A stretch of 28,822 nt of DNA from Phoronis australis (Eukaryota > Phoronida > Phoronidae). The translations under genes and the position numbers were made by a program. This document shows, piece after piece, positions 18,595 to 28,822 of the stretch. A model generated the notes under the pieces. That model had not been told where the DNA came from, searched no databases, and saw only the letters and a program-made list of their open reading frames with translations. Location: assembly GCA_002633005.1 (NCBI GenBank), contig NMRA01000186.1:196160-224981 (forward strand), in the 5' to 3' direction. Within the stretch, counting starts at the first letter, position 1; each line of letters opens with the position of its first letter.

Positions 18595-19251
18595 CTGTAA
18601 CACATGTAATAATTTTATACTGTCTTCAAAATATTGCTTTTTTAAATCTAGGCCCAGACATTGCTTTCACAATATATCCAGGTTTGCATTCAATCCCTTG
18701 CATGCATCCACAATTAAGACTGAACTTGGAAGAGTGAGACACCTTTGTGCCATGCTCGAGTGTCTGCTTGTAATACGAGGGTTTGAACCCGGTCTGTCAA
18801 ACGACAGTCCAAAGCTCTAAACTCTACCCCCCTTCAAGGTGACTATTAGAACCTAAGCACAACCTTAGTTGCAGCAAAATTAATATGTGAATGCATAGGT
18901 AAGAAATTTCTCAGCGCCAAACGGCAATTTTATGACAACCAATTGAGTACTTCAAATGTTGACTACTAAACATTTCTTGAAGTTGTAAACTTTGTTTTGC
19001 AAGTTTGTAACAAAAACTTTTGATTTGTAATTTATGTGCAAAACAATTTCAGAGTAATAGATAACACCCTTATGGCTTCAGGAAAGAATCTCAAAAGTCA
19101 TGGAATGCAATAACGTTTTGCTACGTCTCGTAAAACTAAAGCATCAAAATCTAGTCCATGATGAAAACTTTACTTAGCAAAGAATGAACTAGATAGAATA
19201 CACACTTTCTTTGAATTTTGAACAAATGCGCAAACTTAAATTTCCAATTAC
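18595..19251. other. Beta-galactosidase intron without recognised features
   Basis: No coding, repeat or RNA signal was recognised. Confidence 0.55.
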
Positions 19252-19379
19252 CTTTCTCAGAATAAGTTTCAAGTGCTCAAATTTATAAGTCATATCACCA
19301 GCTTCAGACAGAGGGGCATTGTAATCATAGCTTGTAGGGATGGGAAGATAAGATGAATTCTGGGTAAAATAGTCAGCAC
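19252..19379 (-). CDS. GLB1: Beta-galactosidase (GH35) exon a, end of catalytic barrel
   Basis: The acceptor is CACTTCCTGTTTACATAG before 19379 and the donor is GAGAAAG|GTAATTGG at 19252/19251. The 128-bp exon starts with two bases of a split Gly codon and ends in phase 0. It encodes (G)ADYFTQNSSYLPIPTSYDY, then NAPLSEAGDMTYKFEHL, then KLILRK. P-T-S-Y-D-Y-(D/N)-A-P-L-(S/D)-E-A-G-D is the best-known signature at the end of the GH35 barrel, after the catalytic glutamates. In the family it is preceded by GGTNF-x(2-3)-NG, which the split Gly fits. That upstream exon and all others carrying the catalytic Glu residues were not found between 19380 and 28822, so the next intron is at least 9.4 kb or the gene is incomplete here. 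Confidence 0.95.
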
Positions 19380-19613
19380 CTATGTAAACAGGAAGTGAAT
19401 TATATATAAGTCCATCTTATTTAAATAGGGAAAATCTCATTTTGTCCCGAACTGGAATGTAACGTGACGCAAATGAAAAATATCCAGATATTTTCAAAAA
19501 AAATGGCTTGGTACAAAAGACTATCACTTTCTAAGCAAATACCTGTCTTTGCTTTGAAAAACCAACAAACGAGATTTTGGTAATTGGTAATTAAAAATTT
19601 GTGTGTAATGGTA

Positions 19614-19781
19614 ACGCAAATTTGCGTGCGTGATATAACGCAAAAATGCGTCACGTTACGCACTCGTGCGTAACGTAACGCAAAGATGCGTAATATCACG
19701 CAAATATGCGTCATATCACGCAAAAATGCGTCACATCACGCATTTTTTTTCGTAATATGACGCACTTTTGCTTCATATTAC
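19614..19781. repeat. 20-bp palindromic array (ACGCA-N4-TGCGT)
   Basis: Eight units start at 19614, 19638, 19658, 19678, 19698, 19718, 19738 and 19760. Most are exactly 20 bp and read ACGCANNNNTGCGT followed by an A/T-rich 6-mer such as CATATC. Six of eight keep both half-sites, and changes in the 4-bp spacer are tolerated. The last two units are decayed. It is located 234 bp upstream of the beta-galactosidase exon at 19379. Confidence 0.9.
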
Positions 19782-19956
19782 TAGATTGTGCTTTACCATT
19801 GAAATGTCGGATGCCGTAATGTGGAGTTAGCAACAAGTAGTCGGGGTGAAAACATGGAAGTTGTGTATATCAAATGTGACATGTTTGTGTTTGTTGATAG
19901 TAGACTAATTTGTGTTTACGTTTTGTGAATTTCAAACTTCGAATTTAATTGTTAAT

Positions 19957-22760
19957 TGTCAACTCCATATAGAGAAGTTAGCTTCCCTGCAAGCGATAAC
20001 GGGCGCTGCGTCGGCGGTCTGATCTCAGCCGTGCGGGACTTCGCCTGCTTCATGTTGTTGCGTTTTTCTCGTTCTGCAAGAATGGTTGTGTGTGAACATA
20101 TTATGAATTAGTGGTCGATTTCATAATGAAGTCCCTAACGTCTCTACGTGCGGCAGCTGTCAGCGGTACAGGAGATTTGTAGACCATTTTTGCAATTCTC
20201 GCGTTACCGTTAGTGCACGAATGACTGAGCGCGAATGGGAAGGTGAGAAATGCCGAGTTACTTTAAATTAATAATGGTCACTTGCCGAACGGAAATCTCA
20301 TCCAAACAAATTTAGTTCTGTCCTGGCGACTAACGGAAGCAGCATGGTCAGGTATCAGACGTACGTGAGTACTCATGGGTCCAATCCGTCACTGATGCGT
20401 TACGGTTCCGCAAGTTACCGAATGTCTAGGTACACTGTGAGAGGTCTTTACTACAAGTCAGTCATTAGCTGTTTGTCAACTTCATATTGAGTTGCAAACT
20501 TCTCAACATGCGGCAAGCGAGAGCCCATGGGAGATTTGTAGATCATCGATGCTCTTGATAGCTGCGTAATCGTCCGGCACGAATGGACGAGGAGGGGGTT
20601 ATTGGGAGTTCGTTAATAAATGCTCTAGTCATTCATGTATAAAGTGTTGATTGTCTAGTTAAATGTAAAGTTGTTAACTTCTCTACGGTAGCTACTTGAT
20701 CACATAAGAGCCGTACGGGAGATTTGTGGGCCTATTTACGTGATTGCTGCGTTATCGTTCCGCAAGAACGAAAAAAAGTGAAGTTACGCTAACATGAGAG
20801 TTATTTAATAAATACTGCCAGTCATAATTTAAATTAGTAGTTGATTGTCGACTTCATATGAAGTGTTCAACTTTTTTACATGGGGCAAACAATAACTGCG
20901 TGGGCATATTACAGCCGGGAGGGAGATATGTATGACTTATTGCCTATTGCGTAATCGTTCTGCAAGTTCACTGAGCGAAAACATACTTTTTTAAAAATAA
21001 TTCCATTTAGTCATATTTTATATTAATAGTTAATTGTCGACTTCTCTTCATGCGACTAACAAGAGCAGCGTGGTCAGGTAGCAGCCGTATGACAATCTTG
21101 TGTTCAAACTCCGTCACTGTTGCGTTGTGGTTCAGCAAGTTACGTCTGCGAAGAGCCTGGGTCACGTCCTTATAAAACATGCCGACAATTTTTAATTCAT
21201 TAAATAGCAATTGTCAAACCGAAATGTCCACGTAAAATGATTTCACATGTGTACATGAGGGAAAAGAGAGCACTCCTTGATTAAACCAGGCTAGAGGCCC
21301 CCTTCAGTCATCGGATTATAGACCCATCAGTATGTGACTGTTGCGTAATGGTTCTGCACGAATGAATGGTCGCAAAGTTCTATAATAAACACTGAGTCAG
21401 TCATGTTTTATGTTAATTGTCGACATGTAAAGTTGTTGACTTCTTTACAGGTAGCTAACGGGGCTTGATTGCTCAGATTTAAGCCGTACTGGGGATTTGT
21501 AGGCCTATTTTAGTGGCTGTTGCGTTATCGTTCTGCAACATATTGCCCGAGAGCGATTTCCTGATAAGGACTAGGCCGTTCATGTTTAAGCTAAGTGCTA
21601 ATTGGTGGTTTCATGAAAAGTTGTGAACTTCTGCACATGCGGCTTACAAGAGCTGCGTGACCACATTTAAGCTACGCGTGAGGTTTGTAGACCAGTTTCG
21701 TGATTGTTGCGTCATCGTTCTGCAAGAATAGGTGAACGCCAACACGCGAGTTCTTGACTTACAGCTAGCCATATTTTAAATTAATAGTTAATTGTTGACT
21801 TCATAGAAACTATTTAACTTCTCTTGATGCGACTAACGGGACCAGCGTGGTCAGGTAACAGCCGAGTGACTGTCTTGTGTTCAAACACAGTCAATGCTGC
21901 GTTATATGGTTCAGCAAGTTACGGATTGCGAAGATGCATATTTTTTACATTTAATAAACATTTGTCAAATTCATGAAAAATTATTACACTTCTGTACTGG
22001 TGGGAAATGAAAGCTGCTTCGTCAAACCAGTCCCCAGGTCAACTTCAGTCATCGGTTGAAGACCGATCTTCGTGATTGTTGCGTTATCTTTCTGCACGAA
22101 TGACTGGGCGCGAACTTGGGAGTGACAAGGGGCGGACCCAGGATTTTGAGTATGGGGGGCAGGGCGCAGGAATAACCAGAATTTCGCCACATGCGGGTGC
22201 TCGATCAGCCTAAAATGTAGGGATGCAGGGGTCTCGAATTTTTGGGTTTGTGGACCTTATTACTAAAATATAAAAACGGAGGACGGGGTTTGTTTGTTCA
22301 AGCCCCCCCGAGTCCCCTGGGTGCGCGCATATCCAAGTCAGCGATTGGCACCCCGAACTGCCAAATGGTATCTTGGAGAAGTTTGGGGGGCATGGCTCCC
22401 GTGACCCCCCCCTCCCTAAATCCGCCACTGGTTATCAGCCATCGGAAAGTCTGTATACCATAGAAACACTTTTGTATGTCTGTGCTGCACACCAATATCC
22501 GTCAGTGTTAGTGCTTCATGGTTCAGCAAGTTACACAGGCGAAGGATCAGGCATTTTTACTGAATGCTGGCAGTCATTTAACATTAATAATGAATTTCAG
22601 ACTGAAATCTCCATGTAAACAACTTCAATTCTGTCAGCAAAGTCAGGTAGCAGCCGCGCGAGAGTCTGAAAACCAAGTCCGTAACTGCGGCGTTACGGGC
22701 AGTTCAGCATTTTACGGAGTGCGGAGGTATGATGTCATTAATGAAAATATAGACAGTAAG
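19957..22760. repeat. Satellite array: about 185-bp monomers in a 4-monomer higher-order pattern
   Basis: About 14 divergent monomers can be anchored on a GACTTCAT...AAGTTGTTAACTTCT start (near 19960, 20118, 20285, 20475, 20647, 20848, 21038, 21213, 21418, 21605, 21796, 21967 and 22595) and on a TTGTTGCGTTATCGTTCTGC core. Four subtypes repeat in order. One has GTGGTCAGGTA-CAGCC with GTTCAGCAAGTTACG (20285, 21038, 21796, 22595). One has TTCAGTCATCGG (21213, 21967). One has GGTAGCTA...TTTGTGGGCCTATTT (20647, 21418). One has ATGCGGC...GAGCTGCGTG with CTGCAAGAAT (20118, 21605). Same-type spacing is about 750-770 bp. A MITE-like insertion interrupts at 22127-22430. Confidence 0.8.
22127..22430. 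mobile_element. MITE-like insertion with GGCGGA terminal inverted repeats
   Basis: The left end is AAGGGGCGGACCCAGGATTT and the right end, reverse complemented, is CAGTGGCGGATTTAGG. This CAGTGGCGGAT-CAGG style terminus is widespread in animal non-autonomous DNA transposons. The interior has G-runs and C-runs (GGGGGGCAG near the left, GACCCCCCCC near the right). No transposase. It sits inside the satellite array; matching target duplications were not found. Confidence 0.65.
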
Positions 22761-22851
22761 TTTAATTTAGCAGTTGTTGCATCATCTCATCTCACTACAG
22801 CAATACTGAGAGTCCAATAAGCGTTGGCTTCAAAAAAAAATCGTACGCATA

Positions 22852-23252
22852 AGTGCCGTTTACACTTACACAGTTGACACGGATCAGTGTGTAAACGGAC
22901 TGACACGGAGCAAATTGACACCGCGGTGACAAATTTTTGCCACCCGTGTGTGAGGTAGAGCAATTTGCGCCCGAGCATCTTGCGCCGTGTCAATTATAAA
23001 TCTAAACGCGAAACTGGAGAAAGGCGGAAAAGATCATCTCTACTGCGCTTGTGCAATGACCTTCATACGGGTTCTTTGTCTCTGAAACTCTCGTCATTTG
23101 TAAACCTGCGCATGTGTGATCCAGTCTTTCCAGCCTGCAATTTCCGTCTTGCCACGTTTAGTGAGTTGTGTATGTAAACGGCCGCTTGACACGGGTCAAT
23201 ATTTGCTCCGTGTCCGTTGCGCTGGGCCAAAAGTTGATGTCTAAACGGAACT
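22852..23252. mobile_element. MITE-like element with CCGTTTA termini
   Basis: About 400 bp with inverted ends AGTGCCGTTTACACT and, on the other strand, AGTTCCGTTTAGACAT. Internal copies of the theme (GTGTAAACGG, GTATGTAAACGGCCG, GACACGG(A/G)TCA) occur near both ends, giving subterminal symmetry. No coding sequence. The superfamily was not determined. Confidence 0.6.
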
Positions 23253-23415
23253 ATAGGCCTACTCACTCGATACGAAATTCGTCTATTTCCGTGTACGTTA
23301 AGTATCAAATATTGTATCGAATGAGCTTGCTCGCTATACATGCCTTATAACCAAAGATGGTGTAACAATAATATCTTTGCTATAAGTCACGTCAGAGATC
23401 CATAGACGAAGAGCT

Positions 23416-23667
23416 GGGACCCGTTCCATGAAAATTGACTTAGCTTAGACAAATCTTAACTTTCAGCCAATTTTAAGATAAAACTTGAGTTTGTTCCAAG
23501 AAAGACATCTTAACTAGAAAGTTATCTTAACCTTGACTTGGGTTTTTTACTTTAAGTTCTGTCTTAAGTTCAGCTAACCGGAAGTGGAATTTTCAAAGTT
23601 TGGAAGTTGTGACATGTCTTAGAATTAAATCATAAATGAACTGAAGCCAGTTTCTTGGTACGAGCCC
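23416..23667. mobile_element. MITE-like element with GGGxCCGTTCCA termini
   Basis: About 250 bp. The left end GGGACCCGTTCCATGAAA and the reverse complement of the right end GGGCTCGTACCAAGAAA match at about 14 of 18 positions. The left half is rich in TCTTAACTT/AAGTTAAGA-type short inverted repeats, typical of a common animal MITE style. No transposase. Confidence 0.65.
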
Positions 23668-26600
23668 AATTGATTGTATTACTATAGTAGCTTATTCTAC
23701 GTTCTTGTTAGTATAGCGTTTTAAAAGTGAGAAATGTGGTGTTTTGGTGAATTAACTTCACATTTTCTATGTCCCAGTCAGGTGCTGCGCCTTCGTTAAC
23801 GAAAACGACCCTCTGCGTGGAGACTCTGGCGTTTATTTGTCGAACTGCATGCTCAAATTTTCCTTTGTAAGCTACAATAAGTAATGGGTATTCCAATAAC
23901 ATGGGTTTTGTTCAAAAGGCAGAAAATTAAGTGAGATGCTGGAATTTGTTTACTTGACTTGGCGACGTAGCGTGAAAGACGGGCACAACCTCGCTAACTC
24001 AAGTAAGTAAATTCTAGTAATTGACTTATTTTTCTGTACTTTGCTACCAAAAGTGAAGGTCTCAAAACTTCCATGCTTTTATGTATTTCTTTGACTAACA
24101 TCGAGCTTCTTAAACACTTCTAACGCTCGTTTTTATAAAACTGGGTCGTTTCCGTTATCAGTTGCCTTTGGCAACAGGTAAGTGTTTCAGTTCTGTTGAG
24201 TTGCTTACTGGAGCCGTTTCGTTTAACCAGTCTTTCGTTACTTTTTAGTTACCGTTTCATTCCGTTTTAATGGTGGACAATTGAGATATGATTTAGCACC
24301 ACTTGTCATTATCCGGAATTTGATTTGATATAAGACTCAATTTCGGCACAGTGTGCATTCCTGGGGGACAACAAAATATCAAGAAAAGTGAGCCAAAAGT
24401 ATCAGTTTTTGTTTGACTCCGCAAAAGCAAGCAACCTTGTGTTCTGCTGGTCACCTAGGTATACTATATGTAAAGTTTGCTTAATATTTACAACTGTTCG
24501 TTGCCTTATCGACCTTTAGTAGAATCGGCTGAGCTACCAAATATTTATGACATCATAAAATTGTACTCCACACTGAGATAAAAACAAAGACGCATTTTCT
24601 AAGGCAAGAAACAATAACAAAAACAGACTGAGTACATATTTAAATTTGTTAAAAAGATACTGAGCCCCGCTTTGATTATTTCCACCAATCCTCGTTGTCA
24701 TGTCTCCTGGTGCTCCTGGCGCTAATCTTCCAGGTAAAACGCAGGAATCGGGTAAAAATTCATACTCCTTACGTCACAGATTGGACATTATGATTCTTGG
24801 TGGATGGTCTATTCCGCGCAATTGGCAATTGGCGGAAAGTATACTTTGCTGTTATCTGCCCAATCAGCCAGCATTGCACGCAGGGTAGTTCCAATTTATT
24901 AAACGCTGTACCCTTTGATCATATTTCCCAAACGTCGACCAAATTCGGATATACTGCAATCTGCAAAGTTCTCTTTAGATTACTGAGCGTTAGTAACTGC
25001 CAAACTTTCGAACCATGCGTGCTTTTAGAATTGAGTAATTATACTCCATCACATCATAGGACGAGAGAATGAATTGAAGAAATTTTTGTCAGGTTACTTA
25101 ATGCTCATAGCGTTGGAAAGGATAAGAACCCACTTCTTCGAACGCATTGCTCCAAAGGTTCACTATGAAGGTGCACTACCCTGAAAATGCATGAAATTTT
25201 AGACTGAGGAGTAATTTTTTATACTTCCATATCATGATATGCAAAAATGCACATTTCGGTTTAGACGTAGTGGCGTACCTAGTATACCGAGAACACTTTA
25301 ACTGTTTGGGTTTCTTGCGCTTGCGAAAATGGGCTCCATGGCATTTCTTATGAATATGAAAAAGAGAATGCGTACTTGCATTTTGACACATAAAGTTGGA
25401 ATACTGATGTATTAACCTCCATGTCAAGATCGCATTGTTTCACAGCGCGAATGAAAAGTCTATCTCCGGCGCTTCAGTCATCCACCGAATAGGAAACGCG
25501 CGCATGGCCGGGTCAGAACTAAATGCAGTAGATTACCCTATCCTTGCCAGTCTTCACCAAGTCCGAGAGTCAACGACACCCAGTATTCCGAAATTTAAAG
25601 CCGCCCCTACATGCAAGTCGCCACAAAGCAGAAATAAAATAAATAATCCTCGTGCCCGGCATGTTGTCTCTGTTTAAAAATGAGTTGTTTTAGATTCAAA
25701 GGTCACGATTGTGAGTGACTGGAACTGAGGTCGTCTGCGAACACTGCAATTAATGTTTTAAGAACTATTCAACGTTTGCGCACCTTAACGGATGCTAAAT
25801 GAATACAAATACTTTGTGGGTGTCAGTTCCGCTAAACTGTCGGATGTGACATGGTTTAACACCAAGAGTAATAATGATACCTGAAACCTTGTAAATCTCT
25901 TCCCGGCATCAAATTTCAGCTGCTCTGCGAGGTTGTGTACACAAGAGAACACTTTTCTTCATTGACTAAAGATTTTATTAGGCCTAAACCTGCTTTTACC
26001 AAATAATATGGACACGCTAGTCCTCCCACGAGGTGGAATTTTCTCAGTGCAAGAACGCACGGTAGTAAAACGTCTGCTTTTTAACAACGATTGAGGACTG
26101 CTTCTTGAAGTTTTGTGTGCTGTATTGAAATAATGAAAAGGCATACGTCACATGCATGTCAATTTACTAACCAATCCACAACCAAAGCGTGCTCTGGATG
26201 ATCAACATATTCGACGATCACTTTCAATTCGAAAATCAAAAAAGCCTAGGCTGGCAACTATACCAAAAAATCAGATAACAAACTTATGTTCTGCTGTTTT
26301 GTTGGTTTACCCATTTTTAAGCGATGGACATATTACTTTGACACCTCTCGTTGCTGAAATAGCTGGCACCGTCACCACGCACGTTCAACGTGGTAGTCGG
26401 TGGGTTTAATGACTCACTAACATAAAGTGTCTTCTAATCGTCGTCTGCAGGAACCTGTTATCCAGTACACAAACACATGACCACTTGGCAAAGTTGGCCA
26501 GGTACTATACGGCTCGATACAGCGCTTTGATTTGCAGAACCAAATTTGAAATTATTACCAACTTCATTATTGTAGTAGTTAGTAGTACCAGTAACAACTA

Positions 26601-26696
26601 CAAAAAATTGTTGATGTTTTTCATCTATATGCTATGCGTAACGGATACGCTAGGGCTGGATTTTTTCCACGAGGGGATTCCATCGAACTCCTCGAA

Positions 26697-26714
26697 CCCC
26701 CCCCCCCCCCNCCC
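26697..26714. repeat. Poly-C tract with one N
   Basis: Fourteen C, an N at 26711, then three C, followed by GTGGCTACGAGCCTGCTGC. The C-run followed by GGCTACG-GCCTG resembles the end of a common dispersed animal repeat. The N probably reflects homopolymer uncertainty. Confidence 0.7.
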
Positions 26715-27382
26715 GTGGCTACGAGCCTGCTGCACAAAAGTGAGGAATCTGCACGTCTGTTTTCTGTTCCATTGCGGTTTCTGTTAAAAATTAATAAAGC
26801 GATTCGTACATAATTGCCCCCGCTAACAACCAGTTTATTGTGTAAAGCACATCGCGAGCACCTGGACCTAGTTGGCACGGGCACAAATGACGATCAAAAA
26901 GTGTCTCTTCATGCCACAGTCAGGAGCTTCTCGTATCAGGAATAATGGGCCTTCACACAAGCGAGGTAGTCTAGCAGATCTGCGTTTGCTTACATTAGAT
27001 TTTTTAACAACTCTGTATAACATACAGCGGGATTCCCAGTGAAATCTTTTATCGACAAAGTATCCCATTAAGTGTAACTTGGGTTGTTGTCAACCGGGGT
27101 GGAAGATAACAGTGCCACCCCCTCATATCATCACCAGTTACGAACCGTCTCATGGGCGTCACAGCACTCCCCTAGTCATCACTGATTTGCGTCCCCGGCT
27201 TCTTGTACGTCAATGCCGATTTCGAGTTACCAGTTGTATGGGTGTCGCCCAGGTAGGTGGTCTTTCCCACTTGCTAAGACTGTGGCTGCGCACTTTGATA
27301 CAATCTGGCTCCCGTTGGAAGAATGGATTTTCCAAAATACACCCAATACGCTTATTTTTAGTATAACTCTGGCAAGTCCCTG

Positions 27383-27390
27383 TGACGTCA
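27383..27390. promoter_or_regulatory. Perfect CRE palindrome TGACGTCA
   Basis: An exact full-site match to the cAMP response element bound by CREB/ATF proteins, lying 7 bp before the dispersed ACTCCACACTGAGATA stretch. The equivalent copy at about 24548-24555 reads TGACATCA. A single 8-mer is weak evidence of function. Confidence 0.3.
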
Positions 27391-28822
27391 GAAATGCACT
27401 CCACACTGAGATAATAACAAAAGTCGTAATATCGAGTAGATTTTGTTACGAATATAAACATAAATATATGAAAAACTGACTAGTGTAAATGTAACGGCGG
27501 CGAACTGATAATATGTATGGCAAGACATGCTCTTGACTATAAAGCTCGCGTTTCACGTTGTCTCAGATTTTTATCTTAGGACTTGGAGCTAGGAACCAGG
27601 TGCCAGAAAACACAAAGCTGTTTTTCATTAATCGACGATCTATGGAGCGATGGCAGCCGCTTGGCGTCTGGTCCATTCTCAAGTGAATGTCAGGGTGCCT
27701 GCTTGATCCCGCGTCTATTTCGATTTATTCAAAAGATACAGAAGCGCGGTGGTTTTAAAATTAGATGTCATAGTATTAAGATAAATATAACCATGACATT
27801 GAAAATGCTGAATAACATCAATGTCAAAATGACATCATGTTGCCGATGATGTAATCTTGCTGGAATGATTATACTTTGTGTTTTCGTATCTGACCAATAA
27901 ATACTGTCAGCTTTTAATTAACAATTAAATATCGAGAAAAAACATTTTGGGTTTGTAGATGAACTGCCCGTTTAATAACTAAGGATGCTGTTTACGCTGT
28001 TGTATAAAGTCTTGGTTTCCTGGACTGCGTGAAAAGTGTGTACAGAGAGCTTTCACGTGAAGGTTAGACACTCGTTTCTTTTAACAGCCCGGGGGAATTT
28101 TTGAAGTAGTGCTTCGATCTGTGTTTTCGCACCAATTAATCAAAACATTTTTGTCAAATAAGGTCAGGCAAGACTAGTCTGCAAAAAAGTGCTGTAAGTT
28201 TTGAAAAAATGCACATCTGTGCATTCATAACTCGTTAGAAACTTTCTTTGTAATTCTGTGACTGATGTTTGTTTATACAACTGGAAACTCGACCCAGGGT
28301 GATGACACTATCTGTGCCAGGCCACAGGCAGTGTTGAACTTCAATGGAACAAATTTATGGACGTAAATGTATCTTTGGGAAATATGTGAGTTGATTTTGA
28401 CCAAAAGCACCATTGTGCTAATTTACGATTAATTTTCAAAATGAAAGAGAAAACTGCAACAGTAGTGAAATAACCGAATGCTCATGTACATTCCACTCTC
28501 AGACAGCAGACGGCTTATCACTGCCATAAATCTAAGGGGGAAGACGAAACGTAAATACAACCACAGAACTACATGCTTCTATTTGCAGTAAGCTACCCCA
28601 ACTTGGGGGCACAGGAATTTAGACAATGAGCAAAATTGTTCATATTGCAACCTCAGAATTCATTATGGAACATATCACAATTCTTAATTCTGTACAAATA
28701 TATTTATTAATTCGTATATTATTTATTCTGAGCTTTTGAGGGTGGACGAAGGTCACAATGCAGAGCATTATTTGTCCCAAATATCTGTGACTCGTGGGAT
28801 GCCACTTAACGTCGACTAATAC

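Larger units (their letters stand above)
23668..28822. other. 5.1 kb without a recognised gene
   Basis: Short open frames are present on both strands but none shows a family motif or a convincing splice-linked partner. Two distant stretches (24565-24589 and 27398-27422) share ACTCCACACTGAGATAA-AACAAA. A poly-C tract with an N is at 26697-26714. On gene order this should be 5' intron or upstream sequence of the beta-galactosidase gene; the barrel-encoding exons were looked for (ENEYGSY, GGTNF, EFYTGW patterns) and not seen. Confidence 0.5.

Noticed and set aside
19421-19723. 100-residue minus-strand frame rich in TH-ICV repeats
   Set aside because: It is the translation of the 20-bp palindromic array, not a gene.
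23708-23902. Minus-strand frame with EYPLLIVAYKG...RQINARVSTQRVVF, faintly like the C-terminal block of Harbinger transposases
   Set aside because: The resemblance is limited to a few residues; the expected VE-x-FG-x-LK block and upstream catalytic motifs are absent.
24700-24888. Plus-strand frame beginning MSPGAPGANLPG, collagen-like at first sight
   Set aside because: Only one or two Gly-x-y triplets, then unrelated sequence; no repeat continues after the possible donor.
26152-26409. 85-residue plus-strand frame
   Set aside because: No recognisable domain, no neighbouring exon and no compositional sign of coding; length is within chance for this sequence.
27079-27479. Several overlapping frames on both strands near 27.1-27.5 kb
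   Set aside because: All mutually overlapping and without motifs; a possible donor GCCCAG|GTAGGT exists but no partner exon was seen.

Overview
This window is from a metazoan nuclear genome, most likely a marine invertebrate. It has GT-AG introns, small coding exons of about 100-175 bp, moderate AT richness, and interspersed retrotransposon remnants, MITE-like elements and satellite DNA. I cannot name the species. Three single N characters (2405, 3139, 26711) mark assembly joins or unresolved bases.

The only well-supported host gene is a GH35 beta-galactosidase (GLB1-like) on the minus strand. Six consecutive exons can be read with intact splice sites and matching phases: 19252-19379, 18421-18594, 16855-16959, 15113-15247, 12956-13059 and 7711-7816. 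Together they encode about 250 residues of the part C-terminal to the catalytic barrel. The 5' exons with the catalytic barrel and the last 3' exon(s) were not found by eye. A THAP zinc-finger exon lies at the left edge, also on the minus strand.

Left part (454-7710): mostly repeats. There are two N-associated direct duplications, a run of about 150-bp units with a CTCF-like core, a 3 x 62-bp tandem repeat, a tRNA-like sequence, and a Penelope-like fragment with a GIY-YIG ORF between inverted arms of about 250 bp.

Middle part (7711-19379): the beta-galactosidase gene. Its 5.1-kb intron holds a 48-bp minisatellite right next to a splice acceptor, a dead LINE, more CTCF-like repeats and a strong short hairpin. 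Its 2-kb intron holds an LTR-like segment with heat-shock elements and a TATA box in the sense direction, followed by another block of CTCF-like repeats.

Right part (19380-28822): a 20-bp palindromic array, a satellite of about 185-bp monomers in a 4-monomer higher-order pattern of about 755 bp, three MITE-like elements, and about 5 kb with no gene I can recognise.
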